Shown here: piece after piece, positions 33,269-42,372 of the stretch | How the letters are laid out: each line of letters opens with the position of its first letter | Position numbering within the stretch: the stretch's first letter is position 1 | From: Robertmurraya korlensis | Lineage (GTDB): Bacteria; Bacillota; Bacilli; Bacillales; Cytobacillaceae | Direction of reading: 5' to 3' | Length of the DNA stretch: 64,000 bases | NCBI RefSeq assembly: GCF_023715225.1 | Contig: NZ_JAMBNS010000004.1 | Span: 186,001 to 250,000, forward strand | Program-made: the position numbers and the translations under genes | The notes under the pieces: generated by a model | What the model saw: only the letters and a program-made list of their open reading frames with translations | Databases searched by the model: none | Told to the model about the DNA's origin: nothing

Positions 33269-35437
33269 ATGAAAAAACAGCTCGTGATAATCATGATTTT
33301 TGCCCTTATTTCGTCATTATTTCCATATCATCATGGACAAGCTCTTGCTACAGAGCCGATTGTAAAAGTTAAGCTCGTCAATTATTTAGGAAATAAGTCC
33401 GAAATTACCATTAAGCCAAATGGCGATTATCTCACGAATGATTCGAATATCGTTTTAAAAACAGGAGAAACGTATGTATTAAAACTTGTTAACGGAAAAC
33501 TATCTTTATATCAAAATGATAGTTTACTAAATTCATATAATACGTTCTCTGCTCAACCGGTTCAACCTAGAACAGCCCTTTCCATCAACGGCCGTTTATA
33601 TTTAGGCAGTTTTGATTTTGAAATTGAAAACAATCAATATGTTCGCCCGATCAATTCCGTTTATATGGAAGATTACCTAAAGGGTGTGGTTCCGATTGAG
33701 ATGTACCCTTCTTGGAACCTTGAAGCGTTAAAAACACAAGCAGTTGCAGCGAGAACGTACGCGATGAGCTATTTAAGTCGCGGACTGATCAATGACACCA
33801 TTTCGTATCAAGTGTATGGTGGATATATCTGGACACCCAATACGACGAAAGCGGTAGACGACACCAAAGGTCAAGTATTGTTATCTAATGGTCGTTTAAT
33901 TGATGCAGTATACTCCGCTAGTAATGGTGGAATGACGGAAAGCAATGCCAATGCATGGGGAAATATACAAGTTCCTTATTTAACCGTTAAGGAAGATGCA
34001 TTTGATCCAAAAACACCATGGAGTTTTTCGTTTAATAAAACACAAATCGATCTAACTGGGAAAGATTTATCTAAGTCTTCGGAATGGTGGACAGTCGTCA
34101 AAGAAGCAGATGCAACCATTGCGTATAATCTTAAGATGTGGTTAAGCACGAATGGTTATGCCAATAAAGATATAAAAATTGTTTCCATTTCTGATTTCTC
34201 TCTTCATAACAAGGGGACTGGCGGCCGTGTAAGCCTTGGGAATATAACGGTTGATTTTCTGGTCAAAGATCTGGTGGATGCAAACGGAAAATTAATTCCT
34301 CAGCGTGTTTCCTACAAAGACGTGGGAGTATCTAGAATTCGTGCCATGATGGGGAACCGAGTCATGTTAAGCTATCTTGTTGATACTGTGAACACAGAAA
34401 CTGCTGTTGTTTCTGTGAAAGGCCGTGGAGATGGCCATGGGGTAGGGATGAGCCAATGGGGAGCGAAATACATGGGCGATGCTGGTAAATCTTATGAGGA
34501 CATTCTTAAGTTTTACTACACAGGTGTAACGATTACACCATCTTACGCTGAAGCGGATAAATCGGTAGCGCCAGCGACCATCACTCCGGTTCAAGCTCCT
34601 GTCACACAGCAGGAAGCCGTATCCACTGAGATCGTAGAACCAGTGGTTGTCGCAGATACAACGGCACCGATTATTAAAGACGTAACCAATTCTTATAACG
34701 CAGCAAATAAGGCTTATTCTTTAACCTATTCAATCAATGAGGAATCTCTTGTTACGGTTTACGTAAAAGACTCAAAAGGGGTCATCCTTAAACAGCTAGA
34801 GACAGAGGTTAAAAAGACAGCTGGAAAATACACGGTCGACTGGGCCGTATCGTCTCTAGCGAATGGAGAGTATACATTTGGAATGATTGCGACTGATTTA
34901 GCGGGCAATAAAGCTTCAGCAGTAAGCAAGTTCACCGTAAATAATCCGGTGAAGGATACAACAGCTCCAAGTGTCAAGAACATTACCGCTACGCATAACA
35001 ATAATTCAAAAACAGTAGCATTGGCTTACTCTGTAGACGAAACCTCCTACATGACCATCAACATTAAGGATTCAAAAGGCAAGATCATTAAAACACTTCA
35101 GTCAAATGTCAAAATAACAGCCGGAAAAGCTATTGTTGCTTGGGATTCATCAAAGAACGTAAATGGTATCTATACGTTTGAGATCATTGCTAGTGATGAA
35201 GCAAAAAACAAAGCCACTGCCACCCATAAGTTCACATTGAATAATGTGTTTAAAGGAAAAATCACTGTGAACAATGTAGTCATCAGACAAAAAACGTCTA
35301 GCAGTTCGAAGTCGTTAGGAAGGCTAAACAAGAACCATGAAGTGATCGTTTTACAACAGACAGGCTCTTGGTACTATATTCAAAGCGGGAAAACGAAAGG
35401 ATATATTACTTCTAGGCAGATTACTAATATAAAGTAA
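33269..35437 (+). CDS. Secreted SpoIID/LytB-domain protein with Ig-like and SH3 modules
   Basis: The protein has 722 residues. Signal peptide (~1-28); SpoIID/LytB catalytic domain (~115-425) with D-Y-L-K-G-V-V-P-I-E-M, A-L-K-T-Q-A-V-A-A-R-T-Y-A and the C-terminal G-R-G-D-G-H-G-V-G-M-S-Q-W-G-A motif; a linker; two related FlgD/Ig-like modules starting D-T-T-A-P (~465-560 and 570-655); and a C-terminal SH3b module (~660-722). SpoIID is a lytic transglycosylase and LytB an amidase enhancer. Predicted cell-wall-associated; likely vegetative or germination wall remodelling. Confidence 0.9.
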   Translation: MKKQLVIIMIFALISSLFPYHHGQALATEPIVKVKLVNYLGNKSEITIKPNGDYLTNDSNIVLKTGETYVLKLVNGKLSLYQNDSLLNSYNTFSAQPVQPRTALSINGRLYLGSFDFEIENNQYVRPINSVYMEDYLKGVVPIEMYPSWNLEALKTQAVAARTYAMSYLSRGLINDTISYQVYGGYIWTPNTTKAVDDTKGQVLLSNGRLIDAVYSASNGGMTESNANAWGNIQVPYLTVKEDAFDPKTPWSFSFNKTQIDLTGKDLSKSSEWWTVVKEADATIAYNLKMWLSTNGYANKDIKIVSISDFSLHNKGTGGRVSLGNITVDFLVKDLVDANGKLIPQRVSYKDVGVSRIRAMMGNRVMLSYLVDTVNTETAVVSVKGRGDGHGVGMSQWGAKYMGDAGKSYEDILKFYYTGVTITPSYAEADKSVAPATITPVQAPVTQQEAVSTEIVEPVVVADTTAPIIKDVTNSYNAANKAYSLTYSINEESLVTVYVKDSKGVILKQLETEVKKTAGKYTVDWAVSSLANGEYTFGMIATDLAGNKASAVSKFTVNNPVKDTTAPSVKNITATHNNNSKTVALAYSVDETSYMTINIKDSKGKIIKTLQSNVKITAGKAIVAWDSSKNVNGIYTFEIIASDEAKNKATATHKFTLNNVFKGKITVNNVVIRQKTSSSSKSLGRLNKNHEVIVLQQTGSWYYIQSGKTKGYITSRQITNIK

Positions 35438-35440
35438 CGT

Positions 35441-35468
35441 AAAAAGGCCCTCAAACTAGGGCCTTTTT
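35441..35468. terminator. Bidirectional terminator
   Basis: A perfect 10-bp stem AAAAAGGCCC/GGGCCTTTTT has an 8-nt loop. It terminates the SpoIID-like gene and, in the other orientation, the modAB operon. Confidence 0.9.
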
Positions 35469-35528
35469 TAATGATTTCCAAGTCACTAAGCAACAATTAA
35501 CCAAAATGCTCTTATGGATTAATAACAT

Positions 35529-36185
35529 TCACTTAAACCATTTATGTATAAGATATAAAAAAGAGATAGTAGAAATACTTAAAATAATAACCATGACATG
35601 AGCATCCATCATTCTGTTCGCTTGAACCGCATCATATATCGCGATCGAAAGGGTTTGTGTTTTTCCGGGTATATTTCCTGCTACCATTAATGTGGCACCA
35701 AATTCACCCATGGCTCGTGCAAAACCTAACACCAAGCCTGCTAGTACTCCTTTATACGCAAGAGGAAGGATAATATACAATAATACTTGGAATTTGTTTG
35801 CTCCATCTATTTCGGCTGCCCCAATGGTTTCTTTATTGATGGATTCAAAAGAAGCTTGTATAGGTCTAATTAATAATGGTAAAGCAGCAATGGTCGCTGC
35901 GATCACTGCTGCTTTCCAAGTGAACACAATAGGTTGACCTAATATTTTCTCTATCCATTTTCCTGTCAGGCTGCCATGACCCAATAACAAAAGCAAATAA
36001 TAACCTAATACGGTCGGAGGAATGACAAGTGGAATGGTAATAAGAATAGACAAAAAATCAGTTAACTTGTTCTTATTAAAAGCAAACCACCATGATAGTA
36101 AAATACCAGATATAAATGCAATAATAGTAGCGATGATAGAAATTCTTAAGGTCAGTAGTAAAGGTGTAAGGATCGCATCAATCAC
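35529..36185 (-). CDS. modB: Molybdate ABC transporter permease ModB
   Basis: The protein has 218 residues with five or six helices. The permease EAA-like loop (E-I-D-G-A-N-K-F-Q-V-L-L-Y-I-I-L-P-L-A) and R-A-M-G-E-F-G-A-T-L-M-V-A-G-N-I-P-G-K-T-Q-T-L motif are typical of ModB. The start overlaps the modA stop by 4 nt. The ATPase gene modC is not present downstream; the operon ends here. Confidence 0.92.
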   Translation of the reverse strand: MIDAILTPLLLTLRISIIATIIAFISGILLSWWFAFNKNKLTDFLSILITIPLVIPPTVLGYYLLLLLGHGSLTGKWIEKILGQPIVFTWKAAVIAATIAALPLLIRPIQASFESINKETIGAAEIDGANKFQVLLYIILPLAYKGVLAGLVLGFARAMGEFGATLMVAGNIPGKTQTLSIAIYDAVQANRMMDAHVMVIILSISTISFLYLIHKWFK

Positions 36186-36928
36186 GGGAGATCAAATCCA
36201 TATTTTTTTAAGGTTTCTTTTCCTTTATCGCTTAAGATAAAATCAGAAAACTGTCTACTCCATTCTTCTTTATCTGTTTGAGACGGTATCGCTAATGCTT
36301 GAACAATGGGCTGATGATTATCTTCATCAATGACTTCATAAGGATATTCTGTTTCAGTCATTAAAGCTAATGCAATGAGTCCGGCATCAGCATTACCTGA
36401 TTCAACATACTGATACGCTTGTCTAATATTTTCAGCGTAAACGATTTTAGGTTCAATTTCTTCCCAAATCCCCCATGCTTCCAATGTTTCTTTTGCTGCT
36501 TTTCCATAAGGCGCATGTTCGGGGTTAGCAATTGTTATCGTTTTTACCTCGGGACTTAACAAATAATTCTTGTCTAGAATGACATCTTCTTTCTTATTTG
36601 CCATTAGAACGATTCTACCGATCGCATAATATTCTTTTGAATCTTCTAACACCGATTCACTGTCCAATAAATCGTCAATATATGACTCATGAGCAGCTGC
36701 AAACAGATCAAAAGGTGCTCCCTCTTTAATTTGCTTGGTTAACAAACCCGTTGATCCAAATGTAAATTCTACTTTGATTCCGGTTTCTTCTGTGAATTCT
36801 TTTCCAATTTCCGTGAATGCATGTGACAAGTCAGCTGCAGCTGCTACATTTATGGCTTTTTCTTCTGTTTTATTATTCACACATCCACTTACAATAAATA
36901 AAGATAGTATTAATAGTAAAATTCTCAT
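36182..36928 (-). CDS. modA: Molybdate-binding lipoprotein ModA
   Basis: The protein has 248 residues. Lipoprotein signal with lipobox V-S-G-C (Cys16). ModA fold: A-A-A-D-L-S-H-A-F near the mature N-terminus, F-G-S-T-G-L-L-T-K-Q-I, G-A-P-F-D-L-F-A-A-A and N-P-E-H-A-P-Y-G-K-A-A. Captures molybdate or tungstate outside the membrane for ModB. A perfect TAAGAT-AA-ATCTTA palindrome (36953-36966) lies 25-38 bp upstream of the start. Confidence 0.93.
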   Translation of the reverse strand: MRILLLILSLFIVSGCVNNKTEEKAINVAAAADLSHAFTEIGKEFTEETGIKVEFTFGSTGLLTKQIKEGAPFDLFAAAHESYIDDLLDSESVLEDSKEYYAIGRIVLMANKKEDVILDKNYLLSPEVKTITIANPEHAPYGKAAKETLEAWGIWEEIEPKIVYAENIRQAYQYVESGNADAGLIALALMTETEYPYEVIDEDNHQPIVQALAIPSQTDKEEWSRQFSDFILSDKGKETLKKYGFDLP

Positions 36929-36952
36929 CCATCTACATTACCTTTCCAAAAC

Positions 36953-36966
36953 TAAGATAAATCTTA
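36953..36966. promoter_or_regulatory. Palindrome upstream of modAB (candidate operator)
   Basis: TAAGAT-AA-ATCTTA, a perfect 14-bp palindrome between a minus-strand TATAAT and the modA start. It does not match the E. coli ModE site. Role inferred. Confidence 0.4.
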
Positions 36967-37135
36967 TTATAACATGAACCATTTTAGAGTTTGTTCAATA
37001 TTTTTGCTCCTAAAATATCCGTTATATTCAAGGCCCGTGGTTAAAAAATATTATATCTTTACACGGATAAAAATAAAAGACTTACGAATTTTACTTCAAC
37101 ATCGAAAGGATGGGGTAATCGTCCTATAAAAGGTA

Positions 37136-37164
37136 TTGACAGTATAATGTGTGAGTAATATATT
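37136..37164 (+). promoter_or_regulatory. Promoter of the ktrAB leader
   Basis: TTGACA (37136-37141), exactly 17 bp, TATATT (37159-37164). It lies directly upstream of the c-di-AMP riboswitch. Confidence 0.85.
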
Positions 37165-37177
37165 GGTCTAAGATAAA

Positions 37178-37305
37178 ACTAAATAAGTAGCCGAATCATT
37201 CTTGAGCGGGGGAACCAATCTTTTGGGGTGTATCTACAATTTGTAGAAGGAGACTCTCAACTCCTAATCCGTCAGCTAACTCCGTAGGCGTTATTGAGGG
37301 TGGAT
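37178..37305 (+). ncRNA. ydaO/yuaA (c-di-AMP) riboswitch
   Basis: Conserved aptamer pieces occur in order: A-G-C-C-G-A-A-T, GCGGGGGAACCAATCTTTTGGGGTG, a variable stem, then GGAGACTCT...CCTAATCCGTCAGCTAAC and the GTAGGCGTTATTGAGGG segment. In Bacillus this class precedes yuaA (ktrA), as here. c-di-AMP binding should favour the terminator downstream and so lower K+ import. Confidence 0.92.
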
Positions 37306-37321
37306 GTATTTTTTACATACG

Positions 37322-37352
37322 GGCCATTCTATTATTTAGAATGGTCTTTTTT
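37322..37352 (+). terminator. Riboswitch expression-platform terminator
   Basis: A 10-bp stem (37322-37331 with 37337-37346) with a 5-nt loop and six T sits between the riboswitch and ktrA. It is the expected regulated terminator. Confidence 0.9.
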
Positions 37353-37375
37353 ATTGAGAAAGGAAGGAAGTTCAT

Positions 37376-38029
37376 ATGAAACAAATAGCTGTGCTTGGTT
37401 TAGGTAGATTTGGAGGAAGTTTAGTAAAGGAATTTAATGAATTAGGATTAGATACGATGGCGGTGGATAAGAGTATTGATAAAGTAAACGAATTCTCTCA
37501 ATACGCCACACATACAATTCAAGCCAATACACTTGACGAGTCCACTCTAAAGCAATTGGGTATAAGAAACTTTGATTTAGTGGTTGTTTCATTTGGAGAA
37601 GACATTGAAGCGAGTATTTTAACGACCCTTCACTTAAAAGAGCTGGGAATTAAACAGGTTTGGGCAAAGGCACAGAATGATTACCATCATAAAGTTCTTG
37701 AGAAAATAGGTGCCGACCGGATTATTCATCCAGAGAGGGACATGGCTAAACGAGTCGCTCATCATATTGCATCGGAGAAAATTATTGATTTTATTGAACT
37801 GTCAAAAGAACATAGTATCGTTGAAATTATCGCTTCAGAAAAACTTCATAACCAGACTTTGTTAGAGCTTGATATTCGTGCGAAATATGGATGTAGCATT
37901 GTAGGAATTCAGCGTAATGAGGATGTGATTGTGGCTCCATTAGCAGAAGAAGTTCTCCATAAAGGGGATGTGTTAATTGTAATTGGTCACAATATGGATT
38001 TGAATCGGTTTGAAGAAAAAGGTGTATAA
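37376..38029 (+). CDS. ktrA: K+ transporter gating subunit KtrA
   Basis: The protein has 217 residues. RCK_N Rossmann domain with G-L-G-R-F-G-G-S (8-15) and Asp31 for nucleotide binding; RCK_C domain (~135-217), where c-di-AMP binds in homologues. Cytoplasmic octameric ring that gates KtrB in response to ATP/ADP. Located 2 nt before ktrB. Controlled at RNA level by the upstream riboswitch, so c-di-AMP may act on both transcript and protein. Confidence 0.93.
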   Translation: MKQIAVLGLGRFGGSLVKEFNELGLDTMAVDKSIDKVNEFSQYATHTIQANTLDESTLKQLGIRNFDLVVVSFGEDIEASILTTLHLKELGIKQVWAKAQNDYHHKVLEKIGADRIIHPERDMAKRVAHHIASEKIIDFIELSKEHSIVEIIASEKLHNQTLLELDIRAKYGCSIVGIQRNEDVIVAPLAEEVLHKGDVLIVIGHNMDLNRFEEKGV

Positions 38030-38031
38030 AA

Positions 38032-39351
38032 ATGAAAAACAGGATCATCAGCATTAATCCTTCTCAATTATTAGTCTTGGTGTTTACTACTTTTATTATA
38101 GTAGGAACCATTCTACTCAAACTTCCGTGGGCAACCACGTCATCGGTTAGTTGGTTGGATGCGTTTTTCACTGCTACTTCAGCTATGACGGTTACAGGCT
38201 TGGTAGTGGTTGATACGGGAACGGCATACACCTTATTCGGTGAGATTGTTATTGCCTCATTAATCCAATTAGGTGGATTAGGAATCATGTCATTTGCTGT
38301 TTTAATTTATATGGTACTAGGCAAAAAAATTGGGTTTAAGGAACGAATTCTTGTGCAGCAATCATTGAATCAAACTTCGCTTGGTGGCGTGGTTCAATTA
38401 GTTCGGAACCTGTTTGTTTTCTCGATAGGTATTGAATTCATTGCTATGATTTTGTTGTCATTACGTTGGGTTCCAGAGATGGGGTTGTCGAAGGGGATTT
38501 ATTACAGCTTTTTTCACTCTATATCTGCATTCAATAACGCAGGCTTTGCCTTATGGCCGGATGGGCTCAATAGGTACGTAGGTGACCCTGTGACGAATAT
38601 TGTTATTACTTTATTGTTTATTATTGGAGGTCTTGGATTTACCGTTTTAGCTGACTTAAAACGAAAAAATACGTTTCGAAAACTAAGTCTACATTCAAAA
38701 ATTATGATTATCGGGACCTTTTCGATTAATCTGGTTGCCATGCTTTTCATTTTCTTTTTAGAATATGGAAATCCCAATACACTTGGCTCGTTAACACTTG
38801 TTGAAAAATGGTGGGCTTCTTATTTTCAAGCAGTTACTCCTAGAACAGCTGGATTTAACACGCTTGATATAGGGAGTTTGAGTGATCCGACCATTCATTT
38901 AATGATATTACTCATGTTTGTAGGTGCAGGAAGTGCATCGACTGGTGGAGGAATCAAACTTACAACATTCATTGTGATCGTATTAGCGGTTGTTACGTAC
39001 TTAAAAGGAAAGAAAGAGATTGTCGTTGCAAGAAGGGCAATTTCTGAAACGATCATATTCCGCTCATTAGCCATTACCATGATAGCATTAACATTAATTT
39101 TCTTGGCTGTCTTTGTTTTAACTATCACTGAAGATGCGGCCTTTTTACAAATTCTGTTTGAAGTAGTTTCTGCCTTTGGGACCGTAGGGTTATCAATGGG
39201 GATCACCGGTAATCTCTCCATAATCGGTAAGGTGGTCATTATTATTGTCATGTTTACTGGCAAATTGGGTCCTTTAACATTAGCTTTCTCACTTGCCCGT
39301 CAAGAAAAATCGAAAATCCGATACCCGCAGGAAGATGTTTTAACGGGTTGA
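38032..39351 (+). CDS. ktrB: K+ transporter membrane subunit KtrB
   Basis: The protein has 439 residues, TrkH/Ktr superfamily, with four M1-P-M2 repeats. Filter-like segments T-A-T-S-A-M-T-V-T-G-L, S-I-S-A-F-N-N-A-G-F-A, T-P-R-T-A-G-F-N-T and S-A-F-G-T-V-G-L-S-M-G contain the single filter Gly of each repeat. K+ (Na+-coupled) uptake across the cytoplasmic membrane. Operon with ktrA, ended by a T-rich hairpin. Confidence 0.94.
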   Translation: MKNRIISINPSQLLVLVFTTFIIVGTILLKLPWATTSSVSWLDAFFTATSAMTVTGLVVVDTGTAYTLFGEIVIASLIQLGGLGIMSFAVLIYMVLGKKIGFKERILVQQSLNQTSLGGVVQLVRNLFVFSIGIEFIAMILLSLRWVPEMGLSKGIYYSFFHSISAFNNAGFALWPDGLNRYVGDPVTNIVITLLFIIGGLGFTVLADLKRKNTFRKLSLHSKIMIIGTFSINLVAMLFIFFLEYGNPNTLGSLTLVEKWWASYFQAVTPRTAGFNTLDIGSLSDPTIHLMILLMFVGAGSASTGGGIKLTTFIVIVLAVVTYLKGKKEIVVARRAISETIIFRSLAITMIALTLIFLAVFVLTITEDAAFLQILFEVVSAFGTVGLSMGITGNLSIIGKVVIIIVMFTGKLGPLTLAFSLARQEKSKIRYPQEDVLTG

Positions 39352-39365
39352 ATATCTTACACAAG

Positions 39366-39388
39366 CTGCCTACTTGGCAGTTTTTTTT
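39366..39388 (+). terminator. Rho-independent terminator
   Basis: CTGCC/GGCAG stem (39366-39370 with 39376-39380) then eight T. It ends ktrAB. Confidence 0.85.
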
Positions 39389-39665
39389 ATTTCTTTAAAA
39401 TGGGGAAAGTGTGGAAATTAGATAGGGAATAATAATGCAAACTAGTCATTCGGTTGATTGCCTGTTGGTTGTCTGGTAGTAAGGGGTATTCGGACAGAAG
39501 GAGAAGGAATTTGTACTTTCTGAAACTAACGGCGGGGGTTTGTTAATGAAGGAATATAAATATAGTTGGTAGAATAAGTAAATTGGAAGTGTATCTTAAC
39601 ATCTAAGAGGAGAATGTCTATGGGAACTGGTTTAAACTAAAATAAGCACTGGGGGACAAAAAAAT
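39389..39665. other. Stretch without a gene before the P-loop kinase
   Basis: No gene is recognised. A GAGGAG (about 39606) precedes a six-codon frame (ATG GGA ACT GGT TTA AAC TAA) near 39620 that could be a leader peptide; evidence is minimal. Confidence 0.3.
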
Positions 39666-40163
39666 ATGAAACAATTGGGGACACTATATTTTTTCTGTGG
39701 AAAAATGGGAGCTGGAAAATCAACTAAATCAAAACAATTGGCGATTGATAAACATGCGGTACTGTTGTCTGAGGATGAATGGCTTTCATCTCTTTATCCC
39801 AATCAGATTGCATCATTTGAGGACTATCTAAAATTCTCAGCGCAGCTGAAGCCGTTGGTGAAAAAGCATGTCCAAAACATATTAAGTGTCGGTACAGACG
39901 TAGTGATGGATTTTCCAGCTAATACTCAAAAACTGCGAAAGTGGTTTTTGGATATGGCTTCAGAGGTCAATGCAAGCCATCAACTAATTTTCCTTAATCT
40001 AAATAACGAGCAATGCTTACGTCAAATTGCAAAAAGACGCAAAGAACAACCCGAAAGAGCCGCTTTTGACACGGAGGCGGTGTTTATTCATGTGACTAAT
40101 TTTTTTGAAGCACCAGGGCCATCTGAAGGTTTAAATATTTTAGAGTTTAGCGGAAAAGATTAA
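39666..40163 (+). CDS. P-loop kinase-like ATP-binding protein (AAA_33/zeta-like)
   Basis: The protein has 165 residues. Walker A G-K-M-G-A-G-K-S (12-19); a D-x-P-A-N-T motif after a hydrophobic strand (V-V-M-D-F-P) acts as Walker B; R-R-K-E-Q-P-E-R is a lid-like basic segment. This is the fold of small kinases acting on nucleotides, antibiotics or RNA ends. Substrate unknown. Monocistronic. Confidence 0.82.
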   Translation: MKQLGTLYFFCGKMGAGKSTKSKQLAIDKHAVLLSEDEWLSSLYPNQIASFEDYLKFSAQLKPLVKKHVQNILSVGTDVVMDFPANTQKLRKWFLDMASEVNASHQLIFLNLNNEQCLRQIAKRRKEQPERAAFDTEAVFIHVTNFFEAPGPSEGLNILEFSGKD

Positions 40164-40329
40164 CAAGGAGTTCAATGATTTGTGTATATAGAGTACCTAT
40201 TGAAATTAAATCCTTTTCCGGATCAATTGGATAATAGTATATTTAGATTATGGTTAGTGTTAACCATATGGTGATTATACCTGTGATTTATAATCAAAAT
40301 GATGAATAAACCGCGATATAACAACAAAA

Positions 40330-40366
40330 AAAGCAGTGCGATTTCTTATGTGAAATGCATTGCTTT
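40330..40366. terminator. Bidirectional terminator
   Basis: A stem of about 15 bp with one bulge (40330-40345 with 40352-40366) is bordered by A-run and T-run. It lies between the P-loop kinase and the convergent EamA gene. Confidence 0.8.
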
Positions 40367-40400
40367 TATATATGTTTTTATAGCTGTAGGTACTCCAAAA

Positions 40401-40423
40401 GAGAACGGCTTAGTCAAGTTCTC
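40401..40423 (-). terminator. Terminator after the EamA transporter
   Basis: GAGAAC/GTTCTC stem (40401-40406 with 40418-40423), followed on the minus strand by TTTTGG. Confidence 0.6.
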
Positions 40424-40441
40424 AAGCTATTTTTTTTATGT

Positions 40442-41353
40442 TTAGTAACTAACCTCTGAGCTAGAAGCTTTATTCATGGCCAAAAATACAATCATGAAAA
40501 GGATGCAAGTGGTGCCTACCCATTGAAACATGCCAAACGGTTCTTTTAACCAAAAGACGGTCGTTAAAACAGCCGCAAGTGGTTCGATACTTCCAAGAAG
40601 GCTGGATTCTTTTGGTAAGAGGCTTTGCAGACTTTCAATATAAAACCAAAAGGCAATCATTGTTCCAAATATGATTACAAAGACAAGGTATAGATAAGCT
40701 TCTAAAGGTAAACTCTTCAAATTGATTTGCCATGGGGGATGGATAAAACTTAGCGCAATACCACCGATGATCATCGCCCAACCAACAATCACAAGGGAAT
40801 CGTATTGTTTTAGTAAGGGAATGGCATATAAGGTATAAAAGGCAAGTGCGACTCCAGATAAAACCCCCCAAATGACGGCTGATGTTGGGACAGATAATTG
40901 TGAGATAGAGCCGTTTGTTAATAAGAAAAAGCTTCCAATTAAAGCTAACGAAACGGTGATCAGATCTCGTCGTGTAAGAGCAGCTTGATGGCGCAAAATG
41001 AAGTAAACGATGATCATAACAGGTGCTAAATATTGTAGCAGAGTGGCAACCGCCGCATTTCCATGGTGAATGGAAGCCATATAGGTGTATTGAACGGCAA
41101 GCATGCCAAGTAATCCAAAAATAATCAATGACATAGCGATGCTTTTGGTCTTCCAAACCCCAAGGATTTGGGCACGATCTTTTCCGAAAAACTGTATGGC
41201 TAAAAGTAAAAATCCGGCGATCAGTAATCGGGTCGTTACCAGCCAATCGATATCGATTCCATACTGATCAAAAAGCTTTTTTGCAACGGTTCCACCAATC
41301 CCCCAAAATGTTGCTCCTGTCATTACTAGAAAAATCCCTTTGTTTCTACTCAT
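40442..41353 (-). CDS. EamA/DMT-family transporter
   Basis: The protein has 303 residues with ten transmembrane helices in two EamA repeats. N-terminal [13 protein letters not shown], first repeat end L-L-Q-Y-L-A-P-V and second repeat [15 protein letters not shown] are typical. Exports or imports small metabolites (often amino acids); substrate unknown. Divergent from an AraC regulator that probably controls it. Confidence 0.9.
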   Translation of the reverse strand: MSRNKGIFLVMTGATFWGIGGTVAKKLFDQYGIDIDWLVTTRLLIAGFLLLAIQFFGKDRAQILGVWKTKSIAMSLIIFGLLGMLAVQYTYMASIHHGNAAVATLLQYLAPVMIIVYFILRHQAALTRRDLITVSLALIGSFFLLTNGSISQLSVPTSAVIWGVLSGVALAFYTLYAIPLLKQYDSLVIVGWAMIIGGIALSFIHPPWQINLKSLPLEAYLYLVFVIIFGTMIAFWFYIESLQSLLPKESSLLGSIEPLAAVLTTVFWLKEPFGMFQWVGTTCILFMIVFLAMNKASSSEVSY

Positions 41354-41468
41354 TTGGTTTCTCCTTTAAATACAAAAATAGTGCTATAATATGTACTATC
41401 TTACCTTGGAAAACCATGAAATAATATCTAAATTGAATAGAAAAATATAAGAATATTGAGGTGGTATC

Positions 41469-42353
41469 ATGCAAATAAAAAATTTTAAGGTGGACCATAG
41501 TTTAAAAGAATTAACCGAACATCGAACCGTGGTGTTACCGTTTGCATGTTACGAAACGACAATTAATCAAAATATAAATGGATATATCCCCCTTCATTGG
41601 CATGATGAATTTCAGTTTGTTCGAGTGATCAAGGGAGAGGCACTTTTTCAAATCAATGAGGAAACCGTTACCGTTCGAGAAGGAGAAGGACTTTTTATAA
41701 ATGGTGGCTGTCTACATATGGCAAAAGACAAGAATGACTCGGGTTGTGTCTATATTTGTTTAAATGTCTTACCAAGCTTTGTCCTCTCACAAGAACTTTA
41801 TTCCACCTTCGTCTACCCTTATATTCAGGCGACGAATATTCCTTATTTACTCCTAGACCCAAAGGAGCATTGGGCGACTGCGATTCTAGATTCAATGATG
41901 AAAATCAGTCAGTTAATAAAAGAAAACCCGCCGTTCTATGAAATCGATATCAGCGTTCATCTAACCCTCCTTTGGAAAAATCTAATCATGAATGGTGTGC
42001 AACTAGAGTACGAACAGTCGGAAATCGTAAAAAGCCAACGAATGAAGCAAATGCTCAATTGGATCCATCAACATTATTCGGAGAAGCTCCTTTTAGACGA
42101 CATTGCGCGAGCAGGTCAATTAAGCCGTTCCGAATGTTGTCGCTATTTTAAACGAATGTTGAAGAAAACACCTTTGAATTACGTCACCGATTACCGAATC
42201 CAAAAAAGTCTAATATTATTACAGCAACCCGATTCCAATGTGACGGATGTTGCCTATCAAGTAGGATTTAACAGCACGAGTTATTTCATTGATAAATTCC
42301 GAAACACAATAGGCATGACACCATTAGCCTATAAAAAATATAAAAGGAATTAA
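41469..42353 (+). CDS. AraC-family regulator (cupin-type) of the EamA transporter
   Basis: The protein has 294 residues. N-terminal AraC-binding cupin with H-W-H-D-E-F-Q-F-V-R-V-I-K-G (~43-56), and a C-terminal double HTH (L-D-D-I-A-R-A-G-Q-L-S-R-S-E-C-C-R-Y-F-K and V-T-D-V-A-Y-Q-V-G-F-N-S-T-S-Y-F-I-D-K-F). Divergently arranged with the EamA gene with about 115 bp between starts. A small-molecule activator of export is the usual arrangement. Confidence 0.9.
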   Translation: MQIKNFKVDHSLKELTEHRTVVLPFACYETTINQNINGYIPLHWHDEFQFVRVIKGEALFQINEETVTVREGEGLFINGGCLHMAKDKNDSGCVYICLNVLPSFVLSQELYSTFVYPYIQATNIPYLLLDPKEHWATAILDSMMKISQLIKENPPFYEIDISVHLTLLWKNLIMNGVQLEYEQSEIVKSQRMKQMLNWIHQHYSEKLLLDDIARAGQLSRSECCRYFKRMLKKTPLNYVTDYRIQKSLILLQQPDSNVTDVAYQVGFNSTSYFIDKFRNTIGMTPLAYKKYKRN

Positions 42354-42372
42354 TTTCTCTAGGGGGGACAAA

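Noticed and set aside
40635-41246. A second open frame on the minus strand inside the EamA gene
   Set aside because: It is a shadow frame with no homology or ribosome binding site; the EamA frame carries the family motifs.
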